From NCBI GenBank assembly GCA_002559145.1, contig NTXX01000011.1:3855-67854 (forward strand): DNA of 64,000 nt. Direction: 5' to 3'. Both the position numbers and the translations under genes were made by a program. Origin of the DNA: Bacillus sp. AFS006103. Its GTDB lineage: Bacteria > Bacillota > Bacilli > Bacillales > Cytobacillaceae. This document shows positions 16,586 to 26,196 of this stretch, piece by piece (the stretch's first letter is position 1; each line of letters starts with the position of its first letter). The notes beneath the pieces are model-generated. The model ran no database searches. It saw only the letters and a list, made by a program, of their open reading frames with translations, and was not told the DNA's origin.

Positions 16586-16613
16586 CTTATTTTATACAAT
16601 CCTTGTCCAATGT
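16586..16613 (-). promoter_or_regulatory. Sigma-A-like promoter of the 23-codon gene
   Basis: On the minus strand, TTTACA, a 16-bp spacer and TAAAAT. Each hexamer differs from consensus at one position. Confidence 0.5.
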
Positions 16614-16816
16614 AAAGTAAGTGTTGGCAGATTATTGAAGTTTTTTTAAAATAAGAGTATTTTTACTATATTATATGATAAAATTGCTGATTCAATCATG
16701 GTTAAACATGGAATTCCATTGACAAATGTTAAATTGACATTTTTAAATATTAAGTTTAGTGTTTTTAAAAATAAGTACTGAGAGAAGAGATACCCGGAAA
16801 AGGAGTACATAATAAA

Positions 16817-17587
16817 ATGAAGAAGATTGTATTTTTTGATATAGATGGCACTTTGCTCGATCATGAAAAAAACCTACCTGAAAGTACGAAAAAAGCAATC
16901 AATTTACTAAAGAAGAATGACGTATTTGTTGCAATTGCCACTGGGAGAGCTCCATTTATGTTTGAAGGTCTGCGGAAAGCACTTGACATTGACTCCTATG
17001 TGAGTTTTAACGGTCAATTTGTAGTTTTTGAAAATGAAGTAATCTATGAGAACCCTTTGGATGAAAATGAGCTTAAACAACTTTATAACAAGGCTAAGTC
17101 GAACAATCATCCCTTAGTTTTTATGAACGAGAAAACAATGAAGGCAAGTGTGAAGCATCATCCATTTATTGAAAAAAGCATGGGGAGTCTGAATTTCCCA
17201 CATCCAGAGGAGGACAACTCCTTTTATGTAAACCGAATGATGTATCAGAGCCTCCTTTTTTGTGAAAATCAAGATGAAAGTTTATATTTCTCAAACTATC
17301 CTCAATTTGATTTTATTAGATGGCATCCATATTCTGTCGATGTTTTACCGAAAGGTGGTTCAAAAGCAGAAGGTATCAAAAAAATGATCGGACGCTTAGG
17401 GTTTGAGTTGGAAGATGTCTATGCGTTCGGAGACGGTCTAAATGATTTGGAAATGTTGAAAGCGGTTGGTACAGGAGTTTCAATGGGCAATGGTGTCCCT
17501 GAAGCCAAAGAACTTGCCGATCTTATTACAAGTGATGTTTCCGAAGATGGCATTTGGAATGGGTTAAAAGAACTGCAATTAATATAA
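16817..17587 (+). CDS. ykrA: Cof-type HAD-superfamily phosphatase YkrA
   Basis: A 256-residue HAD hydrolase of the Cof (IIB cap) type. Motif I is FFDIDGTLLD at the N terminus with nucleophile Asp, motif II is ATGR, the motif III Lys lies in PKGGSKAEGIKK, and motif IV is FGDGLNDLEML. It should dephosphorylate a small sugar or cofactor phosphate in the cytosol; the substrate cannot be told from sequence. It has the length and position of B. subtilis YkrA, between rpoY and the deformylase gene. A terminator follows. Confidence 0.88.
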   Translation: MKKIVFFDIDGTLLDHEKNLPESTKKAINLLKKNDVFVAIATGRAPFMFEGLRKALDIDSYVSFNGQFVVFENEVIYENPLDENELKQLYNKAKSNNHPLVFMNEKTMKASVKHHPFIEKSMGSLNFPHPEEDNSFYVNRMMYQSLLFCENQDESLYFSNYPQFDFIRWHPYSVDVLPKGGSKAEGIKKMIGRLGFELEDVYAFGDGLNDLEMLKAVGTGVSMGNGVPEAKELADLITSDVSEDGIWNGLKELQLI

Positions 17588-17596
17588 ACAAAGAAG

Positions 17597-17630
17597 AGAA
17601 CCGACCCTGTCAAGCGGTCGGTTCTTTATA
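17597..17630 (+). terminator. Terminator between ykrA and def (convergent)
   Basis: A 10-bp AGAACCGACC/GGTCGGTTCT stem. The T-tail is modest on the plus strand (TTATAT) and similar on the minus strand, so it may serve both genes. Confidence 0.7.
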
Positions 17631-17665
17631 TCTACACCATAAAATTAAGGTACAACCCTGTTTGA

Positions 17666-18220
17666 TTACCGTTCAATCGCTTTTGCCCCGGCTATTGGTT
17701 TTAAAGGATCTTCATTATTGATATAATCATAAAACATTACACCATTTAAATGATCGATTTCGTGTTGAAAGCAAATGGAAGCAAGCCCCTTTAACCTTAG
17801 TTTCACTTCTTCCCCGTTTAGCGTTGTACCCTTTACAGTGATTCTTGCATGCCGTGGGACGTAGCCGGGAATCACTCGATCAACTGATAGGCAGCCTTCC
17901 CCTGCTTCTAAGTATGCCTTTTCAACGGAATGGCTGATAATCTTAGGATTAAATAATGCATAACTATAAAGAGTGCCTGTGTCATCGGTAAGATGCACGG
18001 CTATCATTCTTTTTAGAACATTTATTTGCGGTGCAGCCAATCCTATACCTGGGCGTAACCCAAATTGGGCTTGCTTTTCTGGAGTTTGACTATTTATTAC
18101 ATATTCTAATAAGCTAGAAAGTATTTGTTTATCCTCTTCTGATGGCGGCATGGATACTGCTGCTGCCACTTTTCTTAAGGAAGGATGGCCATCTCGGATG
18201 ATATCTTCCATCGTAATCAT
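17666..18220 (-). CDS. defB: Peptide deformylase (YkrB type)
   Basis: A 184-residue peptide deformylase with all three motifs: GIGLAAPQ, EGCLSV (metal-binding Cys) and HEIDHLNG (metal-binding His residues and catalytic Glu). It removes the formyl group from nascent proteins. Length and position match B. subtilis YkrB, which is the major deformylase there; the paralogue def lies elsewhere. I took the ATG eleven bases after AGGAG rather than the GTG that directly abuts it. Confidence 0.95.
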   Translation of the reverse strand: MITMEDIIRDGHPSLRKVAAAVSMPPSEEDKQILSSLLEYVINSQTPEKQAQFGLRPGIGLAAPQINVLKRMIAVHLTDDTGTLYSYALFNPKIISHSVEKAYLEAGEGCLSVDRVIPGYVPRHARITVKGTTLNGEEVKLRLKGLASICFQHEIDHLNGVMFYDYINNEDPLKPIAGAKAIER

Positions 18221-18378
18221 GATTCCACTCACTCCTGTACTTTAACTTAATTCATAATAAATAGTCTATCAGACAATTAATAAAAAGTTAACATGCGATT
18301 AAATGATCTGATTTTTTTATTGTCAAACAAACAAGGTGTCGATATAGTTAAATTTGGAATAGGCAGGAGGTTTATAAA

Positions 18379-19041
18379 TTGTCATTAAAAGTTAAGTGTA
18401 GTTTATTATTATGTTTATCCATTTTAATTGTTATTATTGCTGGATGTACGAAAGAAAAGACTCCAGTCGAAAAAATGTATGATGTGTTAGAAAAAGTCGT
18501 TTCAGCAGAAAAAGTATTTGAGGAACAACAGAATCCACTAGTTACTCTGGAAAAAAGAGAAAAAGAAATTTATGATCAGATAATCAAACTGGGCATGAAA
18601 GAATATGATCAAATCGTAAAGCTTTCAGATGAAGCTGTCCTTTTGGCCGATGAAAGAAAAGAATTAATGGAAAAGGAAACGAACAGTATTAAAGAATCTC
18701 AGAAAGAATTCATAAAGGCTAGAGATATTAAAGATAAATTTGAAGATCCTGCTTTGACGAAATTAGCCAATGAATTATATGAGATTATGATGGAAAGATA
18801 TAAAGCGCATGACGCTTTATACCTAGAATATAATGAAGCGCTGAAAGACGATAAAGAATTGTATGGAATGTTTAAAAATAAAAATTTACCTCTTGAAGAT
18901 CTTGAAGCACAAGTAACTAAGTTAAATGAAACGTATAAGCGGGTTTATACTGCCAATGAAAAGTTTAATATGCTAACAGATCAATACAATAATAAAAAGT
19001 TGTCATTTTATAAGCAAGCAGGTCTAAAATCGAGCAAATAA
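18379..19041 (+). CDS. ykyA: YkyA-type cell-wall-binding lipoprotein
   Basis: A 220-residue lipoprotein. After the signal (LCLSILIVIIAGC) almost the whole chain is charged alpha-helix rich in Lys and Glu, probably a long helical bundle. It matches YkyA, annotated as a putative cell-wall-binding lipoprotein of unknown role. It starts at TTG eight bases after AGGAGG. It lies upstream of pdhA, but a strong terminator and the pdh promoter separate them. Confidence 0.85.
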   Translation: MSLKVKCSLLLCLSILIVIIAGCTKEKTPVEKMYDVLEKVVSAEKVFEEQQNPLVTLEKREKEIYDQIIKLGMKEYDQIVKLSDEAVLLADERKELMEKETNSIKESQKEFIKARDIKDKFEDPALTKLANELYEIMMERYKAHDALYLEYNEALKDDKELYGMFKNKNLPLEDLEAQVTKLNETYKRVYTANEKFNMLTDQYNNKKLSFYKQAGLKSSK

Positions 19042-19054
19042 ATGTTATGGCATC

Positions 19055-19088
19055 AAAAAAATCGGCTGAATAGGCCGATTTTTTTTAT
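19055..19088 (+). terminator. ykyA terminator
   Basis: An AAAAAATCGGC/GCCGATTTTTT stem has T on the plus strand and T on the minus strand. Confidence 0.8.
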
Positions 19089-19212
19089 ATTATAACACTT
19101 GATTTAAGAGGTAAATCTTATATAACAGAAGTTGAGAAAAGGTAATACAGAAAAAAATAATAATTAAATTATTAACAACTTGTTTGTGTTGAAAAATTTT
19201 AAAACATAGTAT

Positions 19213-19241
19213 TTGACGCGTGAAAAATATTGATGTAAACT
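19213..19241 (+). promoter_or_regulatory. Sigma-A promoter of the pdh operon
   Basis: TTGACG, a 17-bp spacer and TAAACT preceded by TG. This would give a leader of about 255 nt before pdhA. Confidence 0.65.
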
Positions 19242-19247
19242 TTGAAA

Positions 19248-20619
<1,372 letters not shown>

Positions 20620-20622
20620 GCC

Positions 20623-21600
20623 ATGGCTCAAATGACAATGATTCAAGCAATTACAGATGCATTGCGAGTGGAATTAAGCAATGATCCGAATGTATTAGTA
20701 TTTGGGGAAGACGTGGGTGTAAACGGAGGGGTATTCCGTGCAACTGAAGGGTTACAAAAGGAATTTGGCGAAGATCGTGTTTTTGATACACCGCTTGCTG
20801 AATCCGGAATTGGCGGTTTAGCAGTCGGTCTTAGTTTACAAGGATTCCGTCCTGTTCCAGAGATTCAATTCTTTGGATTCGTTTATGAAGTAATGGATTC
20901 TATTTCTGGTCAGGCTGCTCGTCTTCGTTATCGTACAGGCGGAAAATTTAACGCGCCGATAACATTTCGCTCGCCATTTGGAGGCGGCGTACATACTCCT
21001 GATATGCACGCTGATAGCCTAGAAGGCCTTATGGCTCAACAGCCTGGTGTAAAGGTTGTTATTCCATCAACTCCATATGATGCGAAGGGGCTGCTTATTT
21101 CATCAATCCGTGATAATGACCCAGTTATTTTCCTAGAACATATGAAGTTATACCGTTCTTTCCGTCAAGAAGTTCCAGAAGGCGAATATACCATTCCATT
21201 AGGAAAAGCCGAAGTAAAACGTGAAGGAACAGATGTTACGATCGTTACTTATGGAGCGATGGTTCACGAGTCATTAAAAGCAGCTGAAGAATTAGAAAAA
21301 GAAGGTCATTCAGCTGAGGTGATTGACTTAAGAACTGTAAGTCCTATCGATATTGAAACAATTATTGCTTCCGTTGAAAAAACCGGTCGTGCGATTGTTG
21401 TTCAAGAAGCACAAAAACAAGCAGGTATTGCTGCCAACGTTGTTGCAGAAATTAATGACCGAGCAATATTAAGCTTAGAAGCACCTGTATTGCGTGTGGC
21501 TGCACCAGATACTGTCTTTGCATTCCCTCAGGCGGAAGCTGCATGGCTTCCAAACTACAAGGATGTAATTGAAACTGCTAAAAAAGTTTTAAACTTTTAA
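20623..21600 (+). CDS. pdhB: Pyruvate dehydrogenase E1 beta subunit
   Basis: A 325-residue transketolase-like subunit. The pyrimidine-binding domain opens with [19 protein letters not shown] and [10 protein letters not shown], then the C-terminal domain carries [13 protein letters not shown] and VDIDLRT-like VIDLRTVSP. It completes the E1 heterotetramer with PdhA. Spacing to pdhA implies translational coupling; AAAAGGAG overlaps the end of pdhA. Confidence 0.97.
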   Translation: MAQMTMIQAITDALRVELSNDPNVLVFGEDVGVNGGVFRATEGLQKEFGEDRVFDTPLAESGIGGLAVGLSLQGFRPVPEIQFFGFVYEVMDSISGQAARLRYRTGGKFNAPITFRSPFGGGVHTPDMHADSLEGLMAQQPGVKVVIPSTPYDAKGLLISSIRDNDPVIFLEHMKLYRSFRQEVPEGEYTIPLGKAEVKREGTDVTIVTYGAMVHESLKAAEELEKEGHSAEVIDLRTVSPIDIETIIASVEKTGRAIVVQEAQKQAGIAANVVAEINDRAILSLEAPVLRVAAPDTVFAFPQAEAAWLPNYKDVIETAKKVLNF

Positions 21601-21678
21601 TTAAATCCGTAATTTGATGATCTAATTACTATAATTTCGATGCTCAAAAATACATGTAATTTTGGAGGATGAATCCTA

Positions 21679-22995
21679 GTGTCATTTCAATTTAAAATGC
21701 CTGATATCGGTGAAGGAATTCATGAGGGCGAAATTGTTAAATGGTTCGTAAAGCCAGGCGACAAAATTGCCGAAGATGATGTACTTTGCGAAATTCAAAA
21801 TGATAAAGCAGTGGTTGAAATCCCTTCCCCTGTGGCAGGAACAGTTATTGATGTTTTAGTTGGAGAAGGTACAGTCGCAACTGTGGGACAGGTTTTAGTA
21901 ACCTTTGATGCCCCAGGATACGAAGACCTTCAATTTAAGGGCGATGAACATGCTGATGAACCTAAACAGGAGGAAAAACCAGCAGCTCCTGCTCCTGAGG
22001 TTAAACAAGATGCAGCTCAACAGCCGGCAGCGACAGCTGTGGCGCAGCAGACAGATGTTGATCCAAGTCGACGGATTATTGCTATGCCTTCTGTTCGTAA
22101 ATATGCACGAGAAAAAGGTATTAGTATCAATTTGGTACCTGGTACTGGAAATAATGGGCGTATTCTTAAAGGTGATATTGATTCCTTTGTTAGCGGCGGA
22201 GCAGCACCTGCACCACAAGCAGCTGCTAATGTAGAAGCTGAAACGGTTAAAGTGGAGGTAACACAAGCAGCTGTTGCGATTCCACAAGGTGAATACCCAG
22301 AAACTCGCGAGAAAATGAGTGGAATACGGAAAGCAATTGCTAAAGCTATGGTTAATTCCAAGCATACTGCACCACACGTAACACTTATGGATGAAGTGGA
22401 TGTAACTAAACTTGTTACTCACCGCAAGAAATTTAAAGAAGTAGCAGCTGCCAAAGGCATTAAGCTTACTTTCTTACCATACATCGTCAAAGCATTAACA
22501 AGTGCATTACGTGAATTCCCAGCCTTAAATACATCTCTAGATGATGCGTCAAGCGAGATTATTCATAAACATTATTATAATATTGGAATTGCAGCTGATA
22601 CGGAAAAAGGATTGCTCGTTCCAGTGGTAAAAGATGCAGACCGTAAGTCAGTATTCACTATTTCTAATGAAATTAATGAATTAGCAGGAAAAGCACGTGA
22701 TGGAAAACTTGCTCCAAACGAAATGAAGGGCGCATCATGTACTATTTCAAACATCGGTTCAGCTGGTGGCCAGTGGTTTACTCCAGTTATCAATCACCCA
22801 GAAGTTGCCATTTTGGGCGTTGGCCGAATTGCAGAAAAGCCAATCGTTAGAAACGGTGAAATTGTTGCGGCACCAGTTTTAGCTTTATCATTAAGCTTTG
22901 ACCACCGGATGATTGACGGTGCAACAGCACAAAATGCATTGAATCATATTAAACGTTTATTAAACGATCCAGAACTATTGTTAATGGAGGCTTAA
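21679..22995 (+). CDS. pdhC: Dihydrolipoamide acetyltransferase (E2)
   Basis: A 438-residue E2 with one lipoyl domain (lipoylated Lys in [14 protein letters not shown], about residue 43), an Ala/Pro/Gln-rich linker, a peripheral subunit-binding domain ([11 protein letters not shown]...NGRILKGDI), a second Ala-rich linker, and a catalytic domain ending in the acyltransferase motif [12 protein letters not shown]. It transfers the acetyl group to CoA and forms the complex core. A 78-base gap with TTGGAGG separates it from pdhB; in B. subtilis this gap holds an internal promoter, but I cannot define one here. Confidence 0.97.
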   Translation: MSFQFKMPDIGEGIHEGEIVKWFVKPGDKIAEDDVLCEIQNDKAVVEIPSPVAGTVIDVLVGEGTVATVGQVLVTFDAPGYEDLQFKGDEHADEPKQEEKPAAPAPEVKQDAAQQPAATAVAQQTDVDPSRRIIAMPSVRKYAREKGISINLVPGTGNNGRILKGDIDSFVSGGAAPAPQAAANVEAETVKVEVTQAAVAIPQGEYPETREKMSGIRKAIAKAMVNSKHTAPHVTLMDEVDVTKLVTHRKKFKEVAAAKGIKLTFLPYIVKALTSALREFPALNTSLDDASSEIIHKHYYNIGIAADTEKGLLVPVVKDADRKSVFTISNEINELAGKARDGKLAPNEMKGASCTISNIGSAGGQWFTPVINHPEVAILGVGRIAEKPIVRNGEIVAAPVLALSLSFDHRMIDGATAQNALNHIKRLLNDPELLLMEA

Positions 22996-23001
22996 AATAT
23001 T

Positions 23002-24417
23002 ATGGTAGTTGGAGATTTCCCAATTGAAACAGATACTATAATCATCGGGGCTGGTCCCGGCGGATACGTTGCAGCAATTCGTGCTGCCCAGTTAGGACAA
23101 AAAGTTACGATTGTTGAAAAGGAATATGTAGGCGGCGTTTGTTTAAATGTAGGATGTATCCCTTCTAAAGCTTTAATTTCAGCAGGTCACCGCTATGAGA
23201 CAGCGTTGCATTCAGAAGCATTCGGGATTACTGCTGAAAATGTAAAAGTTGATTTTTCAAAGGTACAAGAATTTAAATCGGGTATTGTGAATAAATTAAC
23301 CGGCGGCGTCGAAGGGTTGTTAAAAGGAAACAAAGTAAATATTGTCCGTGGTGAAGCTTTCTTTGTGGATGCCAATACACTACGTGTTATGGATGAAAAT
23401 TCAGCTCAAACCTATACCTTCAAAAATGCCATTATAGCGACTGGATCCCGTCCGATTGAGTTACCTGCCTTTAAATATTCGAAACGTGTTCTTAATTCGA
23501 CAGGTGCACTTAATTTACAGGAAATTCCTGAAAAGATCATTGTCATTGGCGGTGGAGTAATCGGAATTGAATTAGGTGGTGCTTATGCAAGTTTTGGCAG
23601 CCAAGTGACTATCTTAGAAGGTGCCGAAGAGATTTTAGGTCTTGGTGTTTTCGATAAACAAATGGCTGCGCTTGTTAAGCGAAGCATGAAGAAAAAAGGT
23701 GCGGAATTCTATACAAAGGCATTTGCTAAGGGTGTAGAAGAAACCGAAAATGGTGTCGTAGTAACATTCGAAACAAAAGGCGAAGAGAAAAAACTCGAAG
23801 CTGATTACGTGTTCGTAATGGTTGGTCGACGTCCTAACACGGATGAAATGGGTCTAGAGCAGGCAGGTGTCAAATTAACTGAGCGCGGCCTGATTGAAAT
23901 TGACAAACAATGCCGGACAAATATCAGCAATATCTATGCAATTGGTGATGTTGTTGCTGGTCCTCAATTGGCCCATAAGGCATCATATGAGGCTAAAATT
24001 GCCGCTGAGGCAATTGCCGGGCATGCAGCAGAGATTGATTACTTAGGTATTCCTGCAGTTGTTTTCTCTGAGCCTGAATTAGCTTCAGTTGGATACACCG
24101 AAGCCCAAGCAAAAGAAGAAGGAATTGCAGTAAATGCATCTAAATTCCCATTCGCTGCTAATGGTCGTGCGTTATCACTTGATAGTGGTGATGGATTTAT
24201 GAAATTAATTACTCGTAAAGAAGATGGACTAGTAATTGGAGCCCAGATTGCCGGTACTAGTGCATCAGATATGATTGCTGAACTAGGACTTGCGATTGAA
24301 GCAGGTATGACTGCAGAGGATCTTGCGATGACTATTCATGCACATCCAACACTTGGTGAAATTACAATGGAAGCTGCCGAAGTTGCAATCGGAAGCCCAA
24401 TACACATCATTAAGTAA
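23002..24417 (+). CDS. pdhD: Dihydrolipoamide dehydrogenase (E3)
   Basis: A 471-residue flavoprotein disulfide reductase. FAD-binding [17 protein letters not shown], redox-active [15 protein letters not shown]-binding [11 protein letters not shown] and C-terminal catalytic HAHPTLGE are all present. It reoxidises the lipoyl arm of E2 with NAD and probably serves other 2-oxoacid complexes too. It is the last gene of pdhABCD, six bases after pdhC, and is followed by a strong terminator. Confidence 0.97.
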   Translation: MVVGDFPIETDTIIIGAGPGGYVAAIRAAQLGQKVTIVEKEYVGGVCLNVGCIPSKALISAGHRYETALHSEAFGITAENVKVDFSKVQEFKSGIVNKLTGGVEGLLKGNKVNIVRGEAFFVDANTLRVMDENSAQTYTFKNAIIATGSRPIELPAFKYSKRVLNSTGALNLQEIPEKIIVIGGGVIGIELGGAYASFGSQVTILEGAEEILGLGVFDKQMAALVKRSMKKKGAEFYTKAFAKGVEETENGVVVTFETKGEEKKLEADYVFVMVGRRPNTDEMGLEQAGVKLTERGLIEIDKQCRTNISNIYAIGDVVAGPQLAHKASYEAKIAAEAIAGHAAEIDYLGIPAVVFSEPELASVGYTEAQAKEEGIAVNASKFPFAANGRALSLDSGDGFMKLITRKEDGLVIGAQIAGTSASDMIAELGLAIEAGMTAEDLAMTIHAHPTLGEITMEAAEVAIGSPIHIIK

Positions 24418-24427
24418 AAATAAATAA

Positions 24428-24470
24428 TAAAGTCCTTTTCGTAAAAAACGGAAAGGACTTTTATTGTTTT
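24428..24470 (+). terminator. pdh operon terminator
   Basis: A 14-bp AAAGTCCTTTTCGT/ACGGAAAGGACTTT stem is followed by TATTGTTTTT. Confidence 0.85.
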
Positions 24471-24612
24471 TAGCGAATTGTATCTTTAAAAATGATTAAG
24501 TAAAAAAATCCTTGTCATCCAAAAAAATATTATATAACTCTTGGTTTTAGAACATATACTTAAGATACTAGCATTTTAAAAAGAAGATGAAGTATTAAGA
24601 GTGGTGATAAAT

Positions 24613-24855
24613 ATGAAGGTCTATATTGTTGTGATACTACAATTTATCATTTGGAGCGGATATACATTTATTGAATGGTTATCAACGCATGACCAGCTGA
24701 TTTATAAAGTCATCATGTTTTTTGTGTTCTTTTATTTAGCATTTTTATTAGGAAATCAAGTAACAAAATCAGTGCGAAAAACGCTTTTTATCACTAGTTT
24801 AAGCCTTGTTATTTATACCTCAATTCACTATACCATGGAATTATTTATTCACTAA
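24613..24855 (+). CDS. Small membrane protein of unknown function (80 aa)
   Basis: I do not recognise it. It is about 80 residues with three predicted membrane helices (MKVYIVVILQFIIWSGY; VIMFFVFFYLAFLLG; TLFITSLSLVIYTSI) and few charged loops. I chose the ATG preceded by GTGGTGA; an in-frame GTG four codons upstream is possible. It lies between pdhD and the DUF1885 gene, where B. subtilis has the small lipoprotein gene slp, but there is no lipobox here. Confidence 0.6.
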   Translation: MKVYIVVILQFIIWSGYTFIEWLSTHDQLIYKVIMFFVFFYLAFLLGNQVTKSVRKTLFITSLSLVIYTSIHYTMELFIH

Positions 24856-24880
24856 AAAAAGCCCCAAAGGAGCTTTTTTA
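24854..24880 (+). terminator. Bidirectional terminator between convergent small genes
   Basis: An AAAAAAGC/GCTTTTTT stem with an inner CC/GG pair and mismatches, with T-runs on both strands. Confidence 0.6.
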
Positions 24881-25312
24881 CTTTCGTGGATAATAATACA
24901 TGACTCTCTCATTAAAAAGATGGAGCTCCCCTTGAAGCTTTTTCGCGAGGTATTTACAAAACTCATTCGCTTTTCCTTTATCACCATACGTAGATTGTTC
25001 CGGTAATGTGACTTGTATGTAAGTTTGTTCCAGTTCTTGACCATCGTCATTTTTTATCGTTTCCCGATCAACCCCAATTAAGATGGCATAATAGCGTTCA
25101 TCATTAGAGTGTAGATAGAACCATTTTCCTTTGGCTTCGACAGTTTCTTTAATTTCATACGGAAAGGCAGATTCTCCGTATTGCCACCCAATTTGATTAC
25201 CGGTTTTTGTCGTGTTATTTTTATAGTCATAAAATAATTCTTTTACTTCTTCGCTTGTTACTGTTTGTTTAGCAGATGAAGGCACTAGCTTTATATATGC
25301 ATTGACAGCCAT
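24878..25312 (-). CDS. DUF1885-family protein
   Basis: A ~144-residue soluble protein: VNAYIKLVPSSAKQTVTSEEVKELF, a central WQYGESAFPYE and KGKWFYLHSNDERYYAILIGV strand pattern, and an aromatic C terminus (MYYYPRK). I associate it with DUF1885, a Bacillaceae family of unknown function with a structural-genomics structure; this is from memory. Three successive ATG codons open the frame, and the third, seven bases after GGGGGG, fits best. It is convergent with the small membrane protein gene. Confidence 0.65.
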   Translation of the reverse strand: MAVNAYIKLVPSSAKQTVTSEEVKELFYDYKNNTTKTGNQIGWQYGESAFPYEIKETVEAKGKWFYLHSNDERYYAILIGVDRETIKNDDGQELEQTYIQVTLPEQSTYGDKGKANEFCKYLAKKLQGELHLFNERVMYYYPRK

Positions 25313-25477
25313 CATCATTCCCCCCCATTAGTCCAATATTATATGCCTCTTTATTCTAGCATTTAATAAAATCTTATGACAACTATGCTTTAAATAAAAG
25401 TAGAAGTTTTCTTGTTTCTTTTGTGAATATCAATTATAATAGTATTCTAAACATTCTTTCAAAAAAGGAGGATCCGT

Positions 25478-25777
25478 ATGGAATTATTTGATAAGCTCTA
25501 CGATGAACATGAAAATGCAAAAGTAAGGTTTATTGGTTTTACAACGGAACATACTCGTTATGATTTCGGAATCATTTACACCAATATGTTTTTCGGTAAA
25601 CCTCTAGTTGTCTGCATGCAAACTGGCCGTTCCACCCTCCTTGACCCCAAAGACATCGAAGATATTGATTACCTTCAAACCGTTTTCCGTATCCCTGACC
25701 ATCAACAAGCTGCAGATTTAGCTGAGTTTTTCAGCGAAACACTGCCATCCATCCCGTTTGTAACCCAGTACGAATAA
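25478..25777 (+). CDS. DUF3055-family cytosolic protein
   Basis: A 99-residue acidic protein (FDKLYDEHENAKVRFIGF; MFFGKPLVVCMQTGRSTLL; PDHQQAADLAEFFSETLP). I associate it with DUF3055, a conserved Firmicute family of unknown function. It has a strong AAGGAGGATCC Shine-Dalgarno sequence and its own terminator. It lies directly upstream of SR1. Confidence 0.7.
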   Translation: MELFDKLYDEHENAKVRFIGFTTEHTRYDFGIIYTNMFFGKPLVVCMQTGRSTLLDPKDIEDIDYLQTVFRIPDHQQAADLAEFFSETLPSIPFVTQYE

Positions 25778-25785
25778 TTTCAAGG

Positions 25786-25810
25786 AAAGGCCGATTTGGC
25801 CTTTTTTTCT
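25786..25810 (+). terminator. Terminator of the DUF3055 gene
   Basis: An AAAGGCC/GGCCTTT stem with a five-base loop is followed by TTTTTCTTTG. Confidence 0.8.
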
Positions 25811-25924
25811 TTGTCCGATTATGGGTATCATTTAATTTTTTTTTGACAAGTTGAATAGAGGGAGCTGAAATCAACATCCCGTTTAAATGATCTAATTTTT
25901 TAAATGTGACATACAAATTAGGCT

Positions 25925-25953
25925 TGATATTTCCAATGTGATATATTATTATT
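25925..25953 (+). promoter_or_regulatory. Sigma-A promoter of SR1
   Basis: TTGATA, a 17-bp spacer and TATTAT (one mismatch each). It predicts a transcript starting near position 25960. Confidence 0.7.
25938..25948. promoter_or_regulatory. CcpN-like operator 1 at the SR1 promoter
   Basis: TGTGATATATT fits the CcpN motif TRTGHYATAYW at all eleven positions. It lies between and over the spacer and -10 box. Confidence 0.65.
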
Positions 25954-25958
25954 AAATT

Positions 25959-25969
25959 GTGATATATAA
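25959..25969. promoter_or_regulatory. CcpN-like operator 2 at the SR1 promoter
   Basis: TGTGATATATA fits TRTGHYATAYW fully and lies 21 bp from operator 1, two helical turns, over the predicted start site. Confidence 0.65.
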
Positions 25970-26015
25970 ATGCTTCATTTTGTGTAAAGTCAATAATGAA
26001 AAGGGGATTGAACAG

Positions 26016-26141
26016 ATGGGTACTTTAGTATGCCAAACATGTAACTCTACTATTGATCATTTTGAAGATGAAAAAGTAACGGTCCTTTATTCTACAAAAT
26101 GCAATTGTTGCGAAGGACATCATACAGAAGAAGATTTATAA
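26016..26141 (+). CDS. sr1P: GapA-binding peptide SR1P
   Basis: A 41-residue peptide starting MGTLVCQTCNSTIDHFEDEK, close to the B. subtilis SR1P as I recall it (39 aa). Cys pairs CQTC and CNCC frame it, so it probably binds zinc. SR1P binds GapA (glyceraldehyde-3-phosphate dehydrogenase) and promotes its interaction with RNase J1, whose gene rnjA is also in this window. AAGGGG precedes the ATG. Confidence 0.85.
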   Translation: MGTLVCQTCNSTIDHFEDEKVTVLYSTKCNCCEGHHTEEDL

Positions 26142-26160
26142 TAAGAAAACATAAATTAAA

Positions 26161-26196
26161 ACAGGATTCCGATAAACGGAATCCTGTATTTTTGTT
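26161..26196 (+). terminator. SR1 terminator
   Basis: An 11-bp perfect ACAGGATTCCG/CGGAATCCTGT stem is followed by ATTTTTGTT. It abuts the stop of the convergent speA. Confidence 0.85.

Larger units (their letters stand above)
25960..26196 (+). ncRNA. sr1: Dual-function riboregulator SR1
   Basis: A short transcript of about 235 nt bounded by a promoter with two CcpN-like sites and a strong terminator. It encodes an SR1P-like peptide and sits between the pdh operon and speA, precisely where B. subtilis SR1 lies. In B. subtilis SR1 base-pairs with ahrC mRNA to block translation of the arginine regulator, and its peptide stabilises gapA mRNA through GapA. The ahrC partner is not in this window, so pairing could not be tested. 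The 5' end is inferred from the promoter. Confidence 0.75.

Noticed and set aside
16375-16599. A 74-codon open frame covering the region between rpoY and ykrA on the minus strand
   Set aside because: Its usable start has no spacing to the Shine-Dalgarno sequence, and its second half runs through the terminator hairpin. The shorter 23-codon frame fits the signals better.
21895-22422. Long open frames opposite or beside pdhC (up to 175 codons)
   Set aside because: They are shadows of the Ala/Pro-rich linkers in pdhC, without ribosome binding sites or plausible protein character.
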